64,000 nucleotides of DNA from Geosiphon pyriformis (GCA_016748015.1 JAAOMT010000553.1:214923-278922), one strand, 5' to 3'. Numbered from the stretch's first letter, positions 11,930 through 23,070 are shown. Made by a program: numbers and translations. The notes: generated by a model not told the origin, from the sequence alone.

Positions 11930-13115
11930 TATCTCAACAAGAACAAAGTACTATACAAAAACAAGCCTGAAATTATTTTATTCAAGACAACCAACTATAT
12001 TAATGAGAATGCCAAAACTGTTTTATCCCATAATAAGTTATCAAAAACAATAAAAAGGAAACTATATTACATAATATACATTCTGATCCAACCACAGAAC
12101 ACTTTAACAAAAATACTACTTTCAAAAGAACTCTAAATTTATACTATTGGCCAACAATATACAAAGATATTTTTGAATATATGCTCAATTGTGACTTATG
12201 CTAGTAAAAAGGAAGAGCCAGAACAATAAAACTATTTTGACCCATTCCAGTTGGAAATCCATTTAATAGAATCAGAATCAATTTAGTTGGTCTTCTTTCT
12301 ATAACATCCAAATGAAATTATTACATTACTGTAGCCATAGACTACTTGACAAAATGGCCAGAAGCCAGAGCCATCCAAGTAGCCAACACTAAAACAGTAG
12401 CTGAGTTTATATACCAAGATCTAATTTGTAGATACAGATGCCTAAAAGAACTGCTATCTAATCAAGAAACACATTTTGTCAATAATATGTTAACCAAATT
12501 AAGTCAACAGTTTGGAATAAAACATCCTTTATTGTCACCATATTACCCATAAACAAATAAACTGGTAGAACAATTTAACTGAACACTATATAAAGCATTA
12601 ACAAAAATAAGTCATGAAAACAAACAAGAATAGGACTTATTCATATCTTCTATACTCTTTGCATACCAAACACTAAAACAAAATATAACTCAGTTTACAC
12701 CATTTGAATTAGTCTATAAAAGAAAAACCACTCTACTTATTGAAAGAGAAATACAGTTGTACTTAACAGAAGTTATTACCAAAGAGAATTTCGAAGCAAC
12801 CTTATACCATAGGACATATTAGCTTATAGAAATATTAAAAAATAATCATAGAACAGCAGCTGACAACATTAGTAATGCTTAGAAACAACAAAAAAAAGAC
12901 ATGATAAATGTCTACCTAAACAACCAATGGAATTCAAAATTGGAGACCAAGTACTATTATATTGTACAAAAGCTAAGAAACAGTAGAATGAAAAATTCAA
13001 CCCAAAGTGAGACAGTCCATTTCACATACATGAAGTTTTAGGCAATAAAACTTACAAATTATAATTAGAAGACAGAATTTTAAAGAAAGTAGTGCATGGA
13101 AATTGGTTAAAAATT
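11930..13115 (+). pseudogene. C: integrase with chromatin-side GPY/F-like tail
   Basis: The HHCC zinc region is seen as NIHSDPTTEHF and a CxxC remnant near 12200. The DDE core begins RIRINLVG (12266; expected Asp is Asn), continues through the open stretch 12346-12552 (TKWPEARAIQVANTKT) to SNQETHFVN (second Asp is Asn), and has TNKLVEQFN (12556-12582; Glu kept). The tail (12930-13115) holds FKIGDQ-like and PFHIHEVLG, the GPY/F-like module. A TGA at 13008-13010 replaces the Trp expected before DSPF. Integrase would insert cDNA; with two of three metal ligands lost it is inactive. Confidence 0.87.
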
Positions 13116-13314
13116 TATCAGGTAAAACAAAAATTATTATTATCAATATTTCAACTAGAAACACAAATTTCATTAATCAGACCAAAAGATATACTATGAA
13201 ATCTAAAACCAATTATTATCATCATATTATAAACAATGTGCAGCAAATTAAAATTAAGAAATTAAAATATATATAACTTCTAAAAAGCAGCAAGAAATAA
13301 TAGAACTTTCAACA

Positions 13315-14024
13315 TGGATCTGTCAGATTAAATTCTACAACTCTTAAAACAACTATTTGACACAATTCAACAATCTTCTGCTCAAATAAAAGTGATAATT
13401 AATAAAAAAAAAAATGATATAAAGATAGAAGCAAGAAAAGGGAGGGCAAGAGTTCAACTAAAACTAAACAGTTCCATCCCTATTCAATATTTGAGAAGGG
13501 AAATTGAAGAAAAAATTCCTCTTAGATGAGACAAAAAAGAAAAGAAGTTTATAAAAAAAGATACTTAGTTTCTGAGCTTATAAATAATAAAGAAGCTTTA
13601 GCTCAGGGGATCAATCTCCTTAAAACAGGAGAATAGACACCAGACAACACCCAAAAATGAAAAAAAAAACTTCCTTCAGCATATTGATTCTATAAAATTG
13701 GTGAACAATTAAATTTGAAGACACTATATAAAGATTTCAGTCAGAAAATTTTTAACAAAGAAGCAATACAACAAATAGAAAAATTTGTAGGGAAAAGCAA
13801 TCTGATTCTATATTACAAAACAGCATACGAACTATATGTTACTTTCTAACATTGTCCAAATATACTATTATATGGATTTATAAAAACTATAAAAGTTAAT
13901 AACATAGAATAAATAACCAATTAATAGTTCAAAGACCTATAAAAAATAATACTCAATGCAACCATTAAACACTACATAAATGAAGTTATGATAACAGATA
14001 CATATAATATTACAGGAGCTTAAT
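13315..14024 (+). pseudogene. C: ORF3, unknown protein between integrase and 3' LTR
   Basis: Starts near an ATG at 13315 (MDLSD). Readable blocks: FYKIGEQLN (13688-13715), KEAIQQIEKFVGKSNLIL (13760-13810), AYELYVTF followed by HCPNILLYGFIKT, and a terminal VNNIE..ITN..FKDL block (13890-13945). The same three blocks in the same place occur in B, D and E. The predicted chain is helical, without signal peptide or membrane segment, so it is not an envelope protein. Stops are mostly CAA/CAG-type. A and F could not be tested because this region is outside the window or deleted. Function unknown. Confidence 0.72.
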
Positions 14025-14026
14025 TC

Positions 14027-14119
14027 TAAAAAAGAGAGAAATAATGTTATCTGAGTAGAAAAACCAATCCAAAGTTATAAAGAAATGTGACCAAAATGTA
14101 ACATAATACAGAATAGCAT
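14027..14119 (+). repeat. C: polypurine tract and truncated 3' LTR (family 2)
   Basis: The purine run AAAAAAGAGAGAAATAA (14027-14044) ends where the LTR begins, TGTTATCTGAGTAG at 14045. Seventy-five bases match the element-sense start of the family-2 LTRs at 26406-27452, 47495-48502 and 57765-58729, then the sequence is cut at 14119 by the LTR of element B. Confidence 0.85.
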
Positions 14120-15121
14120 TGTTACTGGAGGTTTTTGGTCTCTTTTCTTGAATGTTGTAACTGTCTGTTGGTTGCAAATTCACGTTTTCTAGAAGTAGTT
14201 GAACCTTCAATAGCTGAATTTATTTTCAAATTATCTCCTATAATTTGAACTGCTGGGCTTATAAGTGGAATGGCCAATTTCTTGCCAGTTACTTTATGTA
14301 GTTACATTGTAGTAAATGTCAACTCTTTCCCAAGAATTGCTCATCTGGAAGTTTACTAAAAATGTGTAGTTACTTTGCTGTAAAAGTCAACTCTTCTACA
14401 GGAATTTCGTCTGTAGGCTATCCTAATGATTATAATAAGAAAAAAAATAAAAAAATAAAAAAAATGTAAAAGAAATCAAGAGAAACGTTTTCTATTCAGG
14501 CCTGGAGTCACTAACAGTTTACTGAAATTGGTAGCTAATTAATTTCAAAACGCTAGTTGGGTTTGGGGATTTTCCAAGTGCAATAATTAAAGAATTTGGT
14601 TTTTTTGAATTATTTGATATTTATTTCTTTTTGTGTATATAGGAATGGTTCTAAGTAATAAATCTAAAGTAAGATACATTTTCTTGAAGAGAAAAGCTTT
14701 TCTTTTATACAACTTGTTGTAGTACTAGTCTATGAACTTGCACTTTTTCTCTTTGCTCAAATTTTGGCAAACTAAAAATACATTTTAATGAACTACAAGT
14801 TATTTCGCTGAACTATTAATTAATTTGGATAAACTATTCATAATTTTGGCAAATTTCTATAAATTTCGGCGAATTTCATATAAATTTCGGCGAATTTCTG
14901 TAAATTTCGGCGAATTTTAGAATGTTACAAAGTTCAAGGTATTGTGTAATTTAATCATCTTACTTTCTGTTATACTAATTGGATTATTAATTGAATCGTT
15001 ATATGTGATAAATTGATTAAATAATAAGTGATAATTTGGATTGATATTAACATGTTAATTACTGATAGGAATTATAAGGATAATTTCATGCTAATTAATA
15101 GCTAAAATTCTACTGGTAACA
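14120..15121 (-). repeat. B: 3' LTR, family 3 (1002 bp)
   Basis: Bounded by TGTTACTGG and CTGGTAACA. It matches 23088-24097 along its length; differences are mostly C/T and G/A. It holds an A-rich tract (14440-14470) and three nearly identical units carrying TTCGGCGAA (about 14864-14915). Its copies of those units keep CpG, while those in the right LTR have changed to TG or CA. The family also occurs as degenerate solo LTRs at about 31250-31985 and 41192-59166 (interrupted). Confidence 0.93.
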
Positions 15122-15136
15122 TAACCTTCTCCTTAA
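15122..15136 (-). promoter_or_regulatory. B: polypurine tract
   Basis: Minus-strand AAGGAGAAGGTTA directly precedes the LTR start TGTTACC. This is the usual plus-strand primer site of LTR elements; D has AAAAGGAGGAAATAA in the same place. Confidence 0.75.
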
Positions 15137-15155
15137 GACTGAGCTCCATCAAAGT

Positions 15156-15767
15156 TCAAGCACTATCTGTAATGTCAAGATAGTGGTTTAAGATAATTGA
15201 AGTGATTTGCTCTGAAAATTGTTGAAATTTCAGTTCTGTGAGCTTTTCAATGTATTGTATTTTCAATGGTTGAAGTATTGGGCTTTGTAGGACGTTTTCA
15301 CAAGTATTAAACAAGTCATAGAGTCTAAGAACTGCTCTAAGTTTGTAGTGAGTGTTTGTTGATCCAGCTGCTGTCTTGAATTCATTGTGAATTTGTTTTT
15401 GTATGGCTTCTGGGGTGGTATTTGTTGCTTCAAGTTCTAGTTTTCGTTTATAAAGTGTTTTTCCAATGCAAAAATATTTAAATATGAGGGTATGTTCATT
15501 GTTCTGTTCATTAAGTAATAGTAGAAGTTTTTGTTGTATTGTGGTATTTGGTGGAATGTCAATAGAGGCAGATAAAAAGTTTTCTTTTAGTGCCTGCTTC
15601 AAAAGTTCTGGTAATCTATTCTCAGAGTGACTTCTTGTTTTTCTTCTATAGAAGTGGTAGTTCTGAGAATTATTTATTACTGGGACTGTGGTTTCTTTCT
15701 GAATGTAATTGATTTGACTTTCATTAATTGTTATGGATAAGTCAGGAAGTATTTTCAAGACTAACAT
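15156..15767 (-). CDS. B: ORF3, unknown 203-residue protein downstream of integrase
   Basis: An intact frame, ATG at 15765-15767 to TGA at 15156-15158, ends 20 bp before the polypurine tract and starts about 200 bp after the pol stop (near 15965). It is rich in Leu, Ile, Gln and Lys and looks mostly helical, with no signal peptide, membrane segment or Cys cluster. Blocks shared with C, D and E: KYFCIGKTL, RLYDLFNTCENVL, and YIEKLTELKFQQFSEQITS. Its position is where envelope genes sit in errantiviruses and retroviruses, but it has none of their marks. It is likely made from a subgenomic or spliced RNA. Surviving intact inside a damaged element may simply be luck. Role unknown. Confidence 0.75.
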   Translation of the reverse strand: MLVLKILPDLSITINESQINYIQKETTVPVINNSQNYHFYRRKTRSHSENRLPELLKQALKENFLSASIDIPPNTTIQQKLLLLLNEQNNEHTLIFKYFCIGKTLYKRKLELEATNTTPEAIQKQIHNEFKTAAGSTNTHYKLRAVLRLYDLFNTCENVLQSPILQPLKIQYIEKLTELKFQQFSEQITSIILNHYLDITDSA

Positions 15768-15964
15768 TAATTTTTGGAATATTTGTTGAATATTTCAGAG
15801 AATAATCATGATAAAATTGACTAATTAATGAAAAAGAAGAATAAAGAAAAATATTTTTTTTTGGGTTTGGGGTTTTATTTGTTTTTGGGTTTTGGGTGTT
15901 TGTAATTATTTATTATTTTTGTCTTTTGTGTATTATTAAAGATTATTGTAAAATTATGTTGAAT

Positions 15965-17330
15965 TAAGTATTTAAGTTTGGTTGTTGTTCTATTATAATT
16001 ATTGGTTCTAAATTTCAGGGAATATTTTCAAGATTAATTAAAGGAGAATGTGTACCAATTTGTGGAATTAATGGTTCAGGATTGTTTTTGGAATGATAGT
16101 GTTTCAATCTATCTTTATGTGCAACTTTTGCTAGTACTTTGTCATCAAGCCTTAACCTGTATGATTCATTGCCTAGAATTTCGTAAATATAAAATGGTTC
16201 ATCCTATTTGTTTTCAAATTTCCCATTCCATTGTTTTTCAGCCTTAGTTCTGTATAAAAAAACTTTATTTCCTATTTTAAATTCGTTGGTTATGGGTGGT
16301 AATTTGTTGTCATGTCTTTTTTTTTGTTGAGCTTGGAAATATTTAATATGAGTTGTTGCTATCCTTCTTTTTCCTTCCAGTGTACTAAAAAGAGTGTAGG
16401 CCCTTCTTTGGAGTGTTTTTTGCAAGTTCTCTTTATTAATTGGTTGCACAGGATATGTTTTCACTGTGAAATTAATTGGTAATATTGCTGTCCTTCCATA
16501 AGTAAGATCAAATAGTGTGTGTTTCATAGTATCTTGTTTCAGTGTTCTGTATGCTAGTAACACTAATGGAATAAAGATATCCTATTTCTGTTCAAAGTCT
16601 ATTGAGACCTTGGCTAGAGGTTCACACAATGTTCTGTTGAAATGTTTTACAAGTCCATTTGTTTGAGGGTGATAAGGTAATGATAGAGATCTTTTGACAT
16701 TGAATCATTCACAAATTTCTTGTATCAAGTTGTTCACAAAATGTGTTCTTTGATCAGATAAGAGTTTAATTGGGCATCTATGTCTACAGATAATGTTTTC
16801 ATAGATGAAATTTGCTACTGATTTTGCATCTGCTCTTTGGATGGCTCTAGCTTCAAGCCATTTGGTAAGATAATCCACTACAACTGCAATATAATAATTT
16901 TCTTGGGTTGTGATAGGTAATGGTTCGACTAAATCAATTCCAACTCTGTTAAAAGGTTGTCCAACTTTGATTGGATTTAAAGGTTTGTGGGGTGAGTTCT
17001 TCCTCTTTTTTGACAACTATCATAAGATTCTACATATTGTCGAATGTCTTTTTGCATATGAGGCCAAAAATAATGTTCAAGAGTTCTTTGAATTGTTCCA
17101 TCTCTTCCCAAGTGTGCTGAAGAAGAATCTGTGTGCATGTTGTATAGAATTGTTTCTTTTTTATTTTCCTGTACTAATCTGAGTGGTTGGTTTGGGTTTT
17201 TACAATTTTTGTAATAGATTTTGTTGTGGTGTATAAAATATTGTTTGGATTGGTGTTGAAATTGATGTTTTTCACTTGGAAACCAATTTTCTGGCATGGT
17301 GAGAGTTTCCAAATAGTTTTTGATGTTGTT
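15965..17330 (-). pseudogene. B: integrase
   Basis: N-terminal HHCC region: MHTDSSSAHLG and SYDSCQKRG near 17040-17190 (first Cys of CxxC is Tyr). Core: GIDLVEPLPITTQENYY (16880-16950), with DYLTKWLEARAIQ and SDQRTHFVNN (about 16735-16770), so both catalytic Asp are present. The third ligand is lost: TNGLVKHFNRTL has Lys (16645-16647) where Glu is expected. The C-terminal part (16204-16563) holds EFKIGNKVFLYRTKAEKQW, then TAG (16204-16206) at a conserved Trp, then EPFYIYEILG of the GPY/F-like module. The chain ends near 15965. Two small breaks separate three frames. Confidence 0.9.
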
Positions 17331-17399
17331 GTAATTTTTTAGATCTATTGTTGTTAATTTTGTTGTTTGTTCTGCTGTTAAGTTTGTTGGTGTTTTGTT

Positions 17400-17815
17400 G
17401 GTGTTGATGTTGGTATTAATATTGTCTTATTCTTGAGAGGCTATCAACATTGGTGTGTAGTTTTCCTGGTTTGTGATGTACAATGTATCTGTAGTTTGCT
17501 AGAAAGTCATTCCATCGAGACTGTTTGGCACTTTGTTCAGTTTTCTTTTTATTAAGCCATTTAAGGCCAATATTGTCAGTTATTATGTCAAATTTTTTTC
17601 CATTCTTCAGGTATTGTTGAAAGTGTTTGAGAGCCCAGATGACTACAGCAGCTTCCAATTTAGTTGAGTCATATTTGAGTTCTGTTGGCTTGAGTGTTCT
17701 GCTGATATAGACAATAACTTGTTCCTGGTCATTTTCATCCAATTGTAATAAGATGGCACCAAATGTTATGTGTGAAGCATCAGTGGCTAATTGGAATTAT
17801 TTGTTGAAGTCTGGG
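17400..17815 (-). pseudogene. B: RNase H domain
   Basis: ATDASHITFGAILLQLD (17760-17810) has the first acidic residue; TKLEAAVVIWALKHF the Glu; DIITDNIGLKWL the next Asp; and TNVDSLSRI (17430-17460) the final Asp of the gypsy RNase H. All four acidic positions survive. An open stretch covers 17416-17742, and a TAA lies just upstream (DFNK-stop-FQLAT, Gln expected). The domain would degrade RNA in the RNA:DNA hybrid. Confidence 0.9.
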
Positions 17816-18845
17816 TAAGCAAGAACTGGGGCTGTTGTCAATTTTGTTTTGAGAGTTTCAAAAGCTTTTTGTTGTTCTTCAGTCCATTTGTATGATACGT
17901 TTTTGTTGGTAAAATAATTGAGTGGTTTGGCAATTTCTGAGAATTTTTTTATGAATTTTCGATAGTAAGAGACTAATCCTACAAATCCTCTTAGTTCTGT
18001 GGTATTTCTGGAGGTTTGAAAGTTTTTGACAGCACTAATTGTTCCTGAATTTGGTTTAACTTCATCTTTACTAACTATGTGTCTAAGAAAGATCAAGCTT
18101 GTTTTTCCAAAGTGACATTTCTCAATGTTTAACTTTAATCCTGTTTTCTGTAATTGTTGAAAAACTTCTCACAAGTAAATGAGATGAGTCTCAAAGCTTG
18201 GTGAGTATACATTAGTGTTATTAAGATAGACAACTACTAATTGCCACAAGAGTTCTTCATATACAACATTCATAAGTCACTATAATGTTGCTGGTGCATT
18301 ATAGAGTCCAAAAGACATAACATTGAACTCATAATTTCCTACTTGGGTGGTAAATGCTGTTTTGGGTCGGTCTTTTGAATCCATTTTGACTTGCCAGTAT
18401 CCACTTTCTAAGTCTAAAGTTGAGAAGAACTTGGCTTTTCCTAGAGCATCTAGCATGTCATCAATTCTTGAAAGAGGGTAGGCATCTCTAATTATTATAC
18501 TGTTCAATTAACAATAGTCAATACAAAATCTGATTTTTCCATTTTTTTTTTGACAACGACTACTGGTGAGGCCCAAGAACTTCTTGATAGTTAAATCAAT
18601 CCGTTATTGAGCATTCTCTGGACTTCTTCTCTGATGAATTGGTGGCTAATAGGTGGCACTTTGTAAGCTTGCTGACATTTTGGTGGAGCATCTCCTGTAT
18701 GAATCTAATGTTGAATCATATTCGTTTTTCTTAGGTTATTGTTGTCTTTTGCAAATATATCTGTAAATTCAGCTATTAATTGTTTCAATTGTCTTTGTTG
18801 TTGAGGTTCTAAGAGACCCATGTTGATTCAAGAGAGTTTTTTTTC
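17797..18845 (-). pseudogene. B: reverse transcriptase
   Basis: Entry: MGLLEPQQQRQLKQLIAEF (18780-18823), then NGLI and SPVVVVKKKMEK with a run of A that shifts the frame near 18545. From 18507 it is open through FSTLDLESGYWQVKMDSK and NVMSFGLYNAPATL. The active-site box reads YLNNT: both catalytic Asp are Asn (18217-18222), which abolishes RT. Thumb block KLNIEKCHFG and connection GFVGLVSYYRKFIKKFS (near 17935-17985) follow. GAY to AAY at both Asp fits G-to-A change in a TpG context. Confidence 0.92.
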
Positions 18846-19189
18846 CAAAAAGTGGTAGTTTTTAGTAGTCAGAATGATATTTAGATTTGGGAGTAGAGTG
18901 TGCCTTACAATTTCAATAAAATTAAAAACAATTTGAGAGTTTTCATATTGAAAAATATTGCTGTTTATGATTCCAATTTCTAGTTTGTTTAATAAGACAA
19001 TAGGGTAATTATTGGAGTTGTAGAATGTAATTTGAAATTTTTTCATTTATTTGGAAATATAAACGTTTGAAATTGAGATTTCATGCTTTAAACAGATTTG
19101 TTCATTGGATTCAAAGATTTGTTGTGTAGTGGTGGGTTTTGAGCAAGTGTAAATTTTGTGATGTTCTCCAAAAGGTGAAATAGTAATTG

Positions 19190-19700
19190 GCTGGGGAAGT
19201 TAAAAAATCTGGTGAAATTCATTTTGTGTATTAAGAGCTATGTTTACTGAAACTGTAAATTGTCCAGTTGAACCAAAATCTTGCATTTCTCTATCACTGT
19301 TTCCCAATTGTTCTCTGTTGTTAACTGATTGTAAACCCAAAATATTAATTAAGAGTAGGTAAATTGCTTGAGCAATTTTTTTAGCATGTTCAATCTTGAA
19401 TGGTTTGTCTGTTTCATTCTGCAACATGATGATAATGTCTCCAGTATATCTTGCATCTATAACTTCTCTTCTAATATTGATTCCTTTGCTTGCCAATGAT
19501 GATCTGAAGGCAATTTGAACCATTGCTTCTGGTGGAATTTTAAGAGCAATTTTGAGATTGATTTTTGTCAAAAACATTGGTTGGAGAACCAAAGTATCTT
19601 TTCCTGAATATCTTAGATCATATCTAGCATCAATTTCGTGGCTTTTTTTGGTCTGATTCCTTGGCCATGGTTGTCGAAATATTTAAGTTGTAGAGGTGGT
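19190..19700 (-). pseudogene. B: dUTPase domain
   Basis: Best-preserved dUTPase in the window. Motif 1 AHEIDARYDL (about 19615-19645), motif 2 AFRSSLASKGI, motif 3 EVIDARYTGDI (catalytic Asp kept, Gly to Arg), motif 4 KIAQAIYLLLI, motif 5 REMQDFGSTGQF (about 19255-19290). Frame 19200-19592 is open (130 codons). Motif 1 and motif 2 lie in different frames because of one base gained or lost in a run of seven T near 19640. The enzyme would lower dUTP during reverse transcription. The order (protease, Cys-rich, dUTPase, RT) is the same in all three families. Confidence 0.9.
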
Positions 19701-19794
19701 TGCTTTTCAAGAAAATAGATGGGAGTGATTGGTAGTTTTTCTACTAGTTCAGATACTTCAAATTCGATTTCATTTTCATCATTCTCATCTGGCA

Positions 19795-20430
19795 GAGGAA
19801 TGCTAAGAGCATAACATTCTAAACACTATTGGTTATCACAAGGCATAACACATTCTTCACACAATTGAATGTTTATTTGCTCTAATTGTTGAATTTGAGC
19901 TTTTTTGGTCGGATATGTGTGGCTTGTAATTTGGTGGTAGGTTTCTACTTCATCTTCATAATCAAATCTAGCTAATTCTATGATATACTCAATGTATTCA
20001 GCTTCTTTTATTTGGCAGACATCTTCTTGGGTGGCTCCATTAATCAATGCTATTGCTAGGTCAAAAATCATTTTAGTATCATAAGGGTAATGGTAAGGTT
20101 TTTTGAAAGCACTATTGTATGCTGCATCAAATGGTGTTCTTCTTCTGATTTTTTCCAAAATTGATAGAGCATATTGACAGGTCTAATTATATACTCCTCC
20201 TTTTATTGCTACATCAATCCAATTGCATTTTTCTGGTAGTCTTTCTCCACAAGTAAGGCAAAGAGTTTTGTCCCATTTTTCACTTCTCTTTGGGGATCCA
20301 AATAATTTTCTATGACCTGTCTTGCAGAAGTAACAAGTGTGAGTTTCGTATTTCTTTTCTGGGAAAATACAGGCTTTTATAGATAAAAGCTTTTTTTTGC
20401 AATCTTTGTATTTTAGTGGAATGTATAGTG
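19795..20430 (-). pseudogene. B: cysteine-rich segment between protease and dUTPase
   Basis: Cluster 1 (20245-20350): THTCYFCKTGHRKLFG then CLTCGERLPEK. A Cys upstream lies in KYKDCKKKL. Cluster 2 (19806-19860): LCEECVMPCDNQ followed by a stop and CLEC. An open 110-codon stretch (19826-20158) with acidic and aromatic residues links the two. Cysteine spacing and the motif LYIPLKYK just upstream match element A almost exactly, though A and B belong to different LTR families. I infer two small zinc modules on a helical linker; no named family comes to mind. Confidence 0.72.
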
Positions 20431-20599
20431 GTTCTTTTCATGGTTCTGGTATAGAATATCTAACTTTTTTCCATTCTCTTGATTTTTCAAAAATCTCTTG
20501 TTCTGTTTTCTCAGCCCAATTAGATAATAATCCAAGAGCTATGTAGGTTTCAATAAGTGGCATTTCCTTCTCTTCTTCAAATTCAAATACTGGAGCTTT

Positions 20600-21130
20600 T
20601 TCTGATCATTTGTTAAAGATACCACAGATTGCAGGTACTATGATATATTGTTCTTGATATGAGATTTTAAGTTCTTAAGTTTCTCAGTTCAGGTTTGTAT
20701 TGGTCTTGAGAAGCCAATCATTTTCGACTAGAGCTTAGTATTGAGGTGCATTCATAATAAGAACTTTAACTGGAATGGTGATTCCATCAATTGTAAAGGG
20801 AAAATCATCAATTTCTCCTATTGTAGTCTTCTTCATATCATCAGCTGTGACAATAACTGTTTGAGCTGGTCTGTTTATGTTTTGTTTGAGTTGTTGTATC
20901 AGCTGGTAAGTGATGATACTTCCAGCTAATCCACTATCTAAGATTAAGCAAATGGGTTTTCCTTCTACTGTAGCTTTTGTGTACATAACAGTAATTGCTT
21001 TCTGTTTATTGACTGCTGCATTACTAAGCAGAAATGGTGATTCATTTGCTTCAAATTCAAATGGAAATATATCTAACAGATTGACATTTTGGGCAATTTG
21101 AGCTGGTGAAATGGTGTGGTTGGAAGGGTT
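20600..21130 (-). pseudogene. B: aspartic protease
   Basis: CLILDSGLAGSIITYQLIQQ (near 20890-20960) contains the intact catalytic D-S-G loop. FTIDGITIPVKVLIMNAPQY then ends at a stop (Gln expected, as in VGNDWL-type relatives). It is in frame with gag upstream (open 20735-21421), so Gag and protease are probably one polyprotein. It is the only protease here that keeps Asp-Ser-Gly. Confidence 0.85.
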
Positions 21131-23070
21131 TGATCTTGGTGCTACAACTTCATTTTCAGAAAGTGCAGTTTGTTGAAAATTCGATTCCTCTGGTATTGTA
21201 AGATAACTGGGTTGAGTGTAATAGTGATTGGGTCTTTGTTGACCAGAATTTCGGGGAACCAACTGGTTATTTGAATTGATTCTGTTGTTGTTACTTTGCA
21301 ATTGATTTTGGGGTGTAAATTGGTTATGTTGAACCAATTTTCTTGTTAGTATTTGATATTGTTGAGTGAGTGGTGTCTGATATGGCTGAATTGGTAAAAG
21401 TTGTTGATATTGTTGCTGCATTGGTTGTGGAACTGGTGAATAATAACTGTTTTAATTTTGTGGTCTTGGTGAATAATAGGTTGGTGGTAGAGATTGGTAA
21501 TAAGATTGTTGTGATAAAGAGTAACGTTGATTACTCCTGTTTTGTTGGTCTCTTTGTAATTTCCTACAATCTCGTTTCCAGTGTCCTGAAATTCCACAAT
21601 AATGACAATTTTGAGGTTGGTTGTTGGATGGTAATCCAAAATTGTTTTGGTTGCATCATTGTAGGGGTTGATATCTTTGTGGTTGTTGTTACTGTTGTTG
21701 TTGGTTTGTAAAGTAGCTTTCAACCTTTTTTGTGAGTTGGTCTATCTTCTCTTCAGCTGCTGAGCTGGTTTCTCCAATTGCAAGGTTTACAAGTTTGATG
21801 TAATTTGCTTCTTTCATTGTCATTTCATTACTCTTTGCATGTCTAATAGCAGTTGCTAAGTCTGCTGGAGCATGTGAACAGACTTTTTTAATCAGTTTGT
21901 CTTTTAACTCTGCTATAAACTGATTCAGAATTTGAGCATTAGAATAGTAGTCATTGGTTTTCAATTGTCAGATTCATCTGAGAAGTTTGTTAAATTTTTC
22001 AAAATAGGCCATAACAGTTTCAGATGTTTCTTGTTTGATATTGTGAAAACAGTTTCTGAAAGTGATAAAGGTATTGTTGTTGGTGAATTGTTGTAGAAAA
22101 GCATCTTTGAATGCTTACCAGTTTTCAAATGGTTCTTCTAAATTTTCAAACCATTCTTCTGCTGTTCCTTGGAGAAAGTAAGAAATTGCTTTAAGCATTC
22201 TTGCTGCAATTCAACCATTTGCATCTCCTGTTTTTTGAACTTTGTCAAGCCATTCTTGAAGACTGGTATTATTATCTTCACTCGTGAATTCTGGAATCTT
22301 TGCAATATAAGCAGTTGCCATTTCGTCTTCATTTTCTGTGGCTTCTTCTTGTTCTGATTCAGTTTTTTTACTTTCCAAATTTTCTGAATGATCACTTTTG
22401 TTTTTCTGCAAGTATTCAATAATATTGGTGCTTGTTGATATAGGTTCCTACTGTTGAGTAGGATTTTTAGGTGACTGAAAATCTTCTGGTCTGAAGAAAT
22501 GGTTAAGTGGTGAATTTGGTGTTTGTGGTCGAGCAAGTGAAATTGGAAATGATGTAATAGAAAGTGGTAATTTGACACTGGTTTTTTGTTCAGATGTTTG
22601 CAAGTGTTTGGCAGTTGTCTTTGGTAGTATTGGAGTGTTTGGAGTGGTTTTTGAGTGTTGTTTTACTTTTTGTTTGCCTTTGTTGCCTGTTTTTATTTTT
22701 GATTCAAAGTTAAAAGAATATTTAGACTGTACTGGGTATTTTTCTTCGCAATATTTGATAATGTTGTAATTGAGTTCTTGAAAGTAGGTGGCAAGTGTTT
22801 CACTGTTAAGGTCTTCAATTTTCAATCATAAATAGTGTACTAGAATATTGTAGAGGTTGCTTTTCACTTCTGAAATGTTGTAATTTCCAAGAAGATAATT
22901 GTTAATATGGTTTTCAATGTATTGGTAGAGTGTTCTTTCAACAATTTCAATTCAATCTGGGATGTTGAATCTCTGCTTGCAATGGATGTAAATTGACTGA
23001 TAATACTCTAGAGTTGTTGTGTCTGGTGTGGTTACCACTTTGAAGTTTATTGTTTGCTGTGTTATTTCTA
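21131..23070 (-). pseudogene. B: gag with CCHC zinc knuckle
   Basis: Blocks 22448-22825, 22211-22411, 21689-21964 and 20735-21421 lie in one frame, separated only by stops, so gag and protease form one reading frame. The N-terminal block (to about 23060) contains YQSIYIHCKQRFNIPD. Capsid core: IPEFTSEDNNTSLQEWLDK, GTAEEWFENLEEPFENW then stop, NTFITFRNCFHNIKQET. Knuckle CHYCGISGHWKRDC (21566-21607) is an intact C-x2-C-x4-H-x4-C. A long Gln/Asn/Pro/Tyr-rich tail (about 21080-21560) follows. The likely start is close to the PBS, where an ATA stands where ATG might be expected. Confidence 0.85.

Larger units (their letters stand above)
6286..14119 (+). mobile_element. Element C: Ty3/gypsy retrotransposon, family 2, 5' LTR missing
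   Basis: In order: gag leader, capsid, CCHC knuckle, protease, cysteine-rich segment, dUTPase, RT, RNase H, integrase, ORF3, polypurine tract and the first 75 bp of the 3' LTR. The LTR is cut at 14119 by the left LTR of element B. The 5' LTR is absent because A abuts the leader. Element E is a second copy of the family and matches C nearly everywhere in order and sequence. C carries scores of in-frame stops, mostly TAA/TAG, and both RT and integrase active sites are damaged. Confidence 0.9.

Noticed and set aside
15156-15767. Envelope gene
   Set aside because: Right place after integrase, but no signal peptide, no membrane helix, no cysteine pattern or glycosylation-rich ectodomain.
21370-21711. 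Val-rich 113-codon plus-strand frame
   Set aside because: Antisense of the Gln/Asn-rich gag tail of B.
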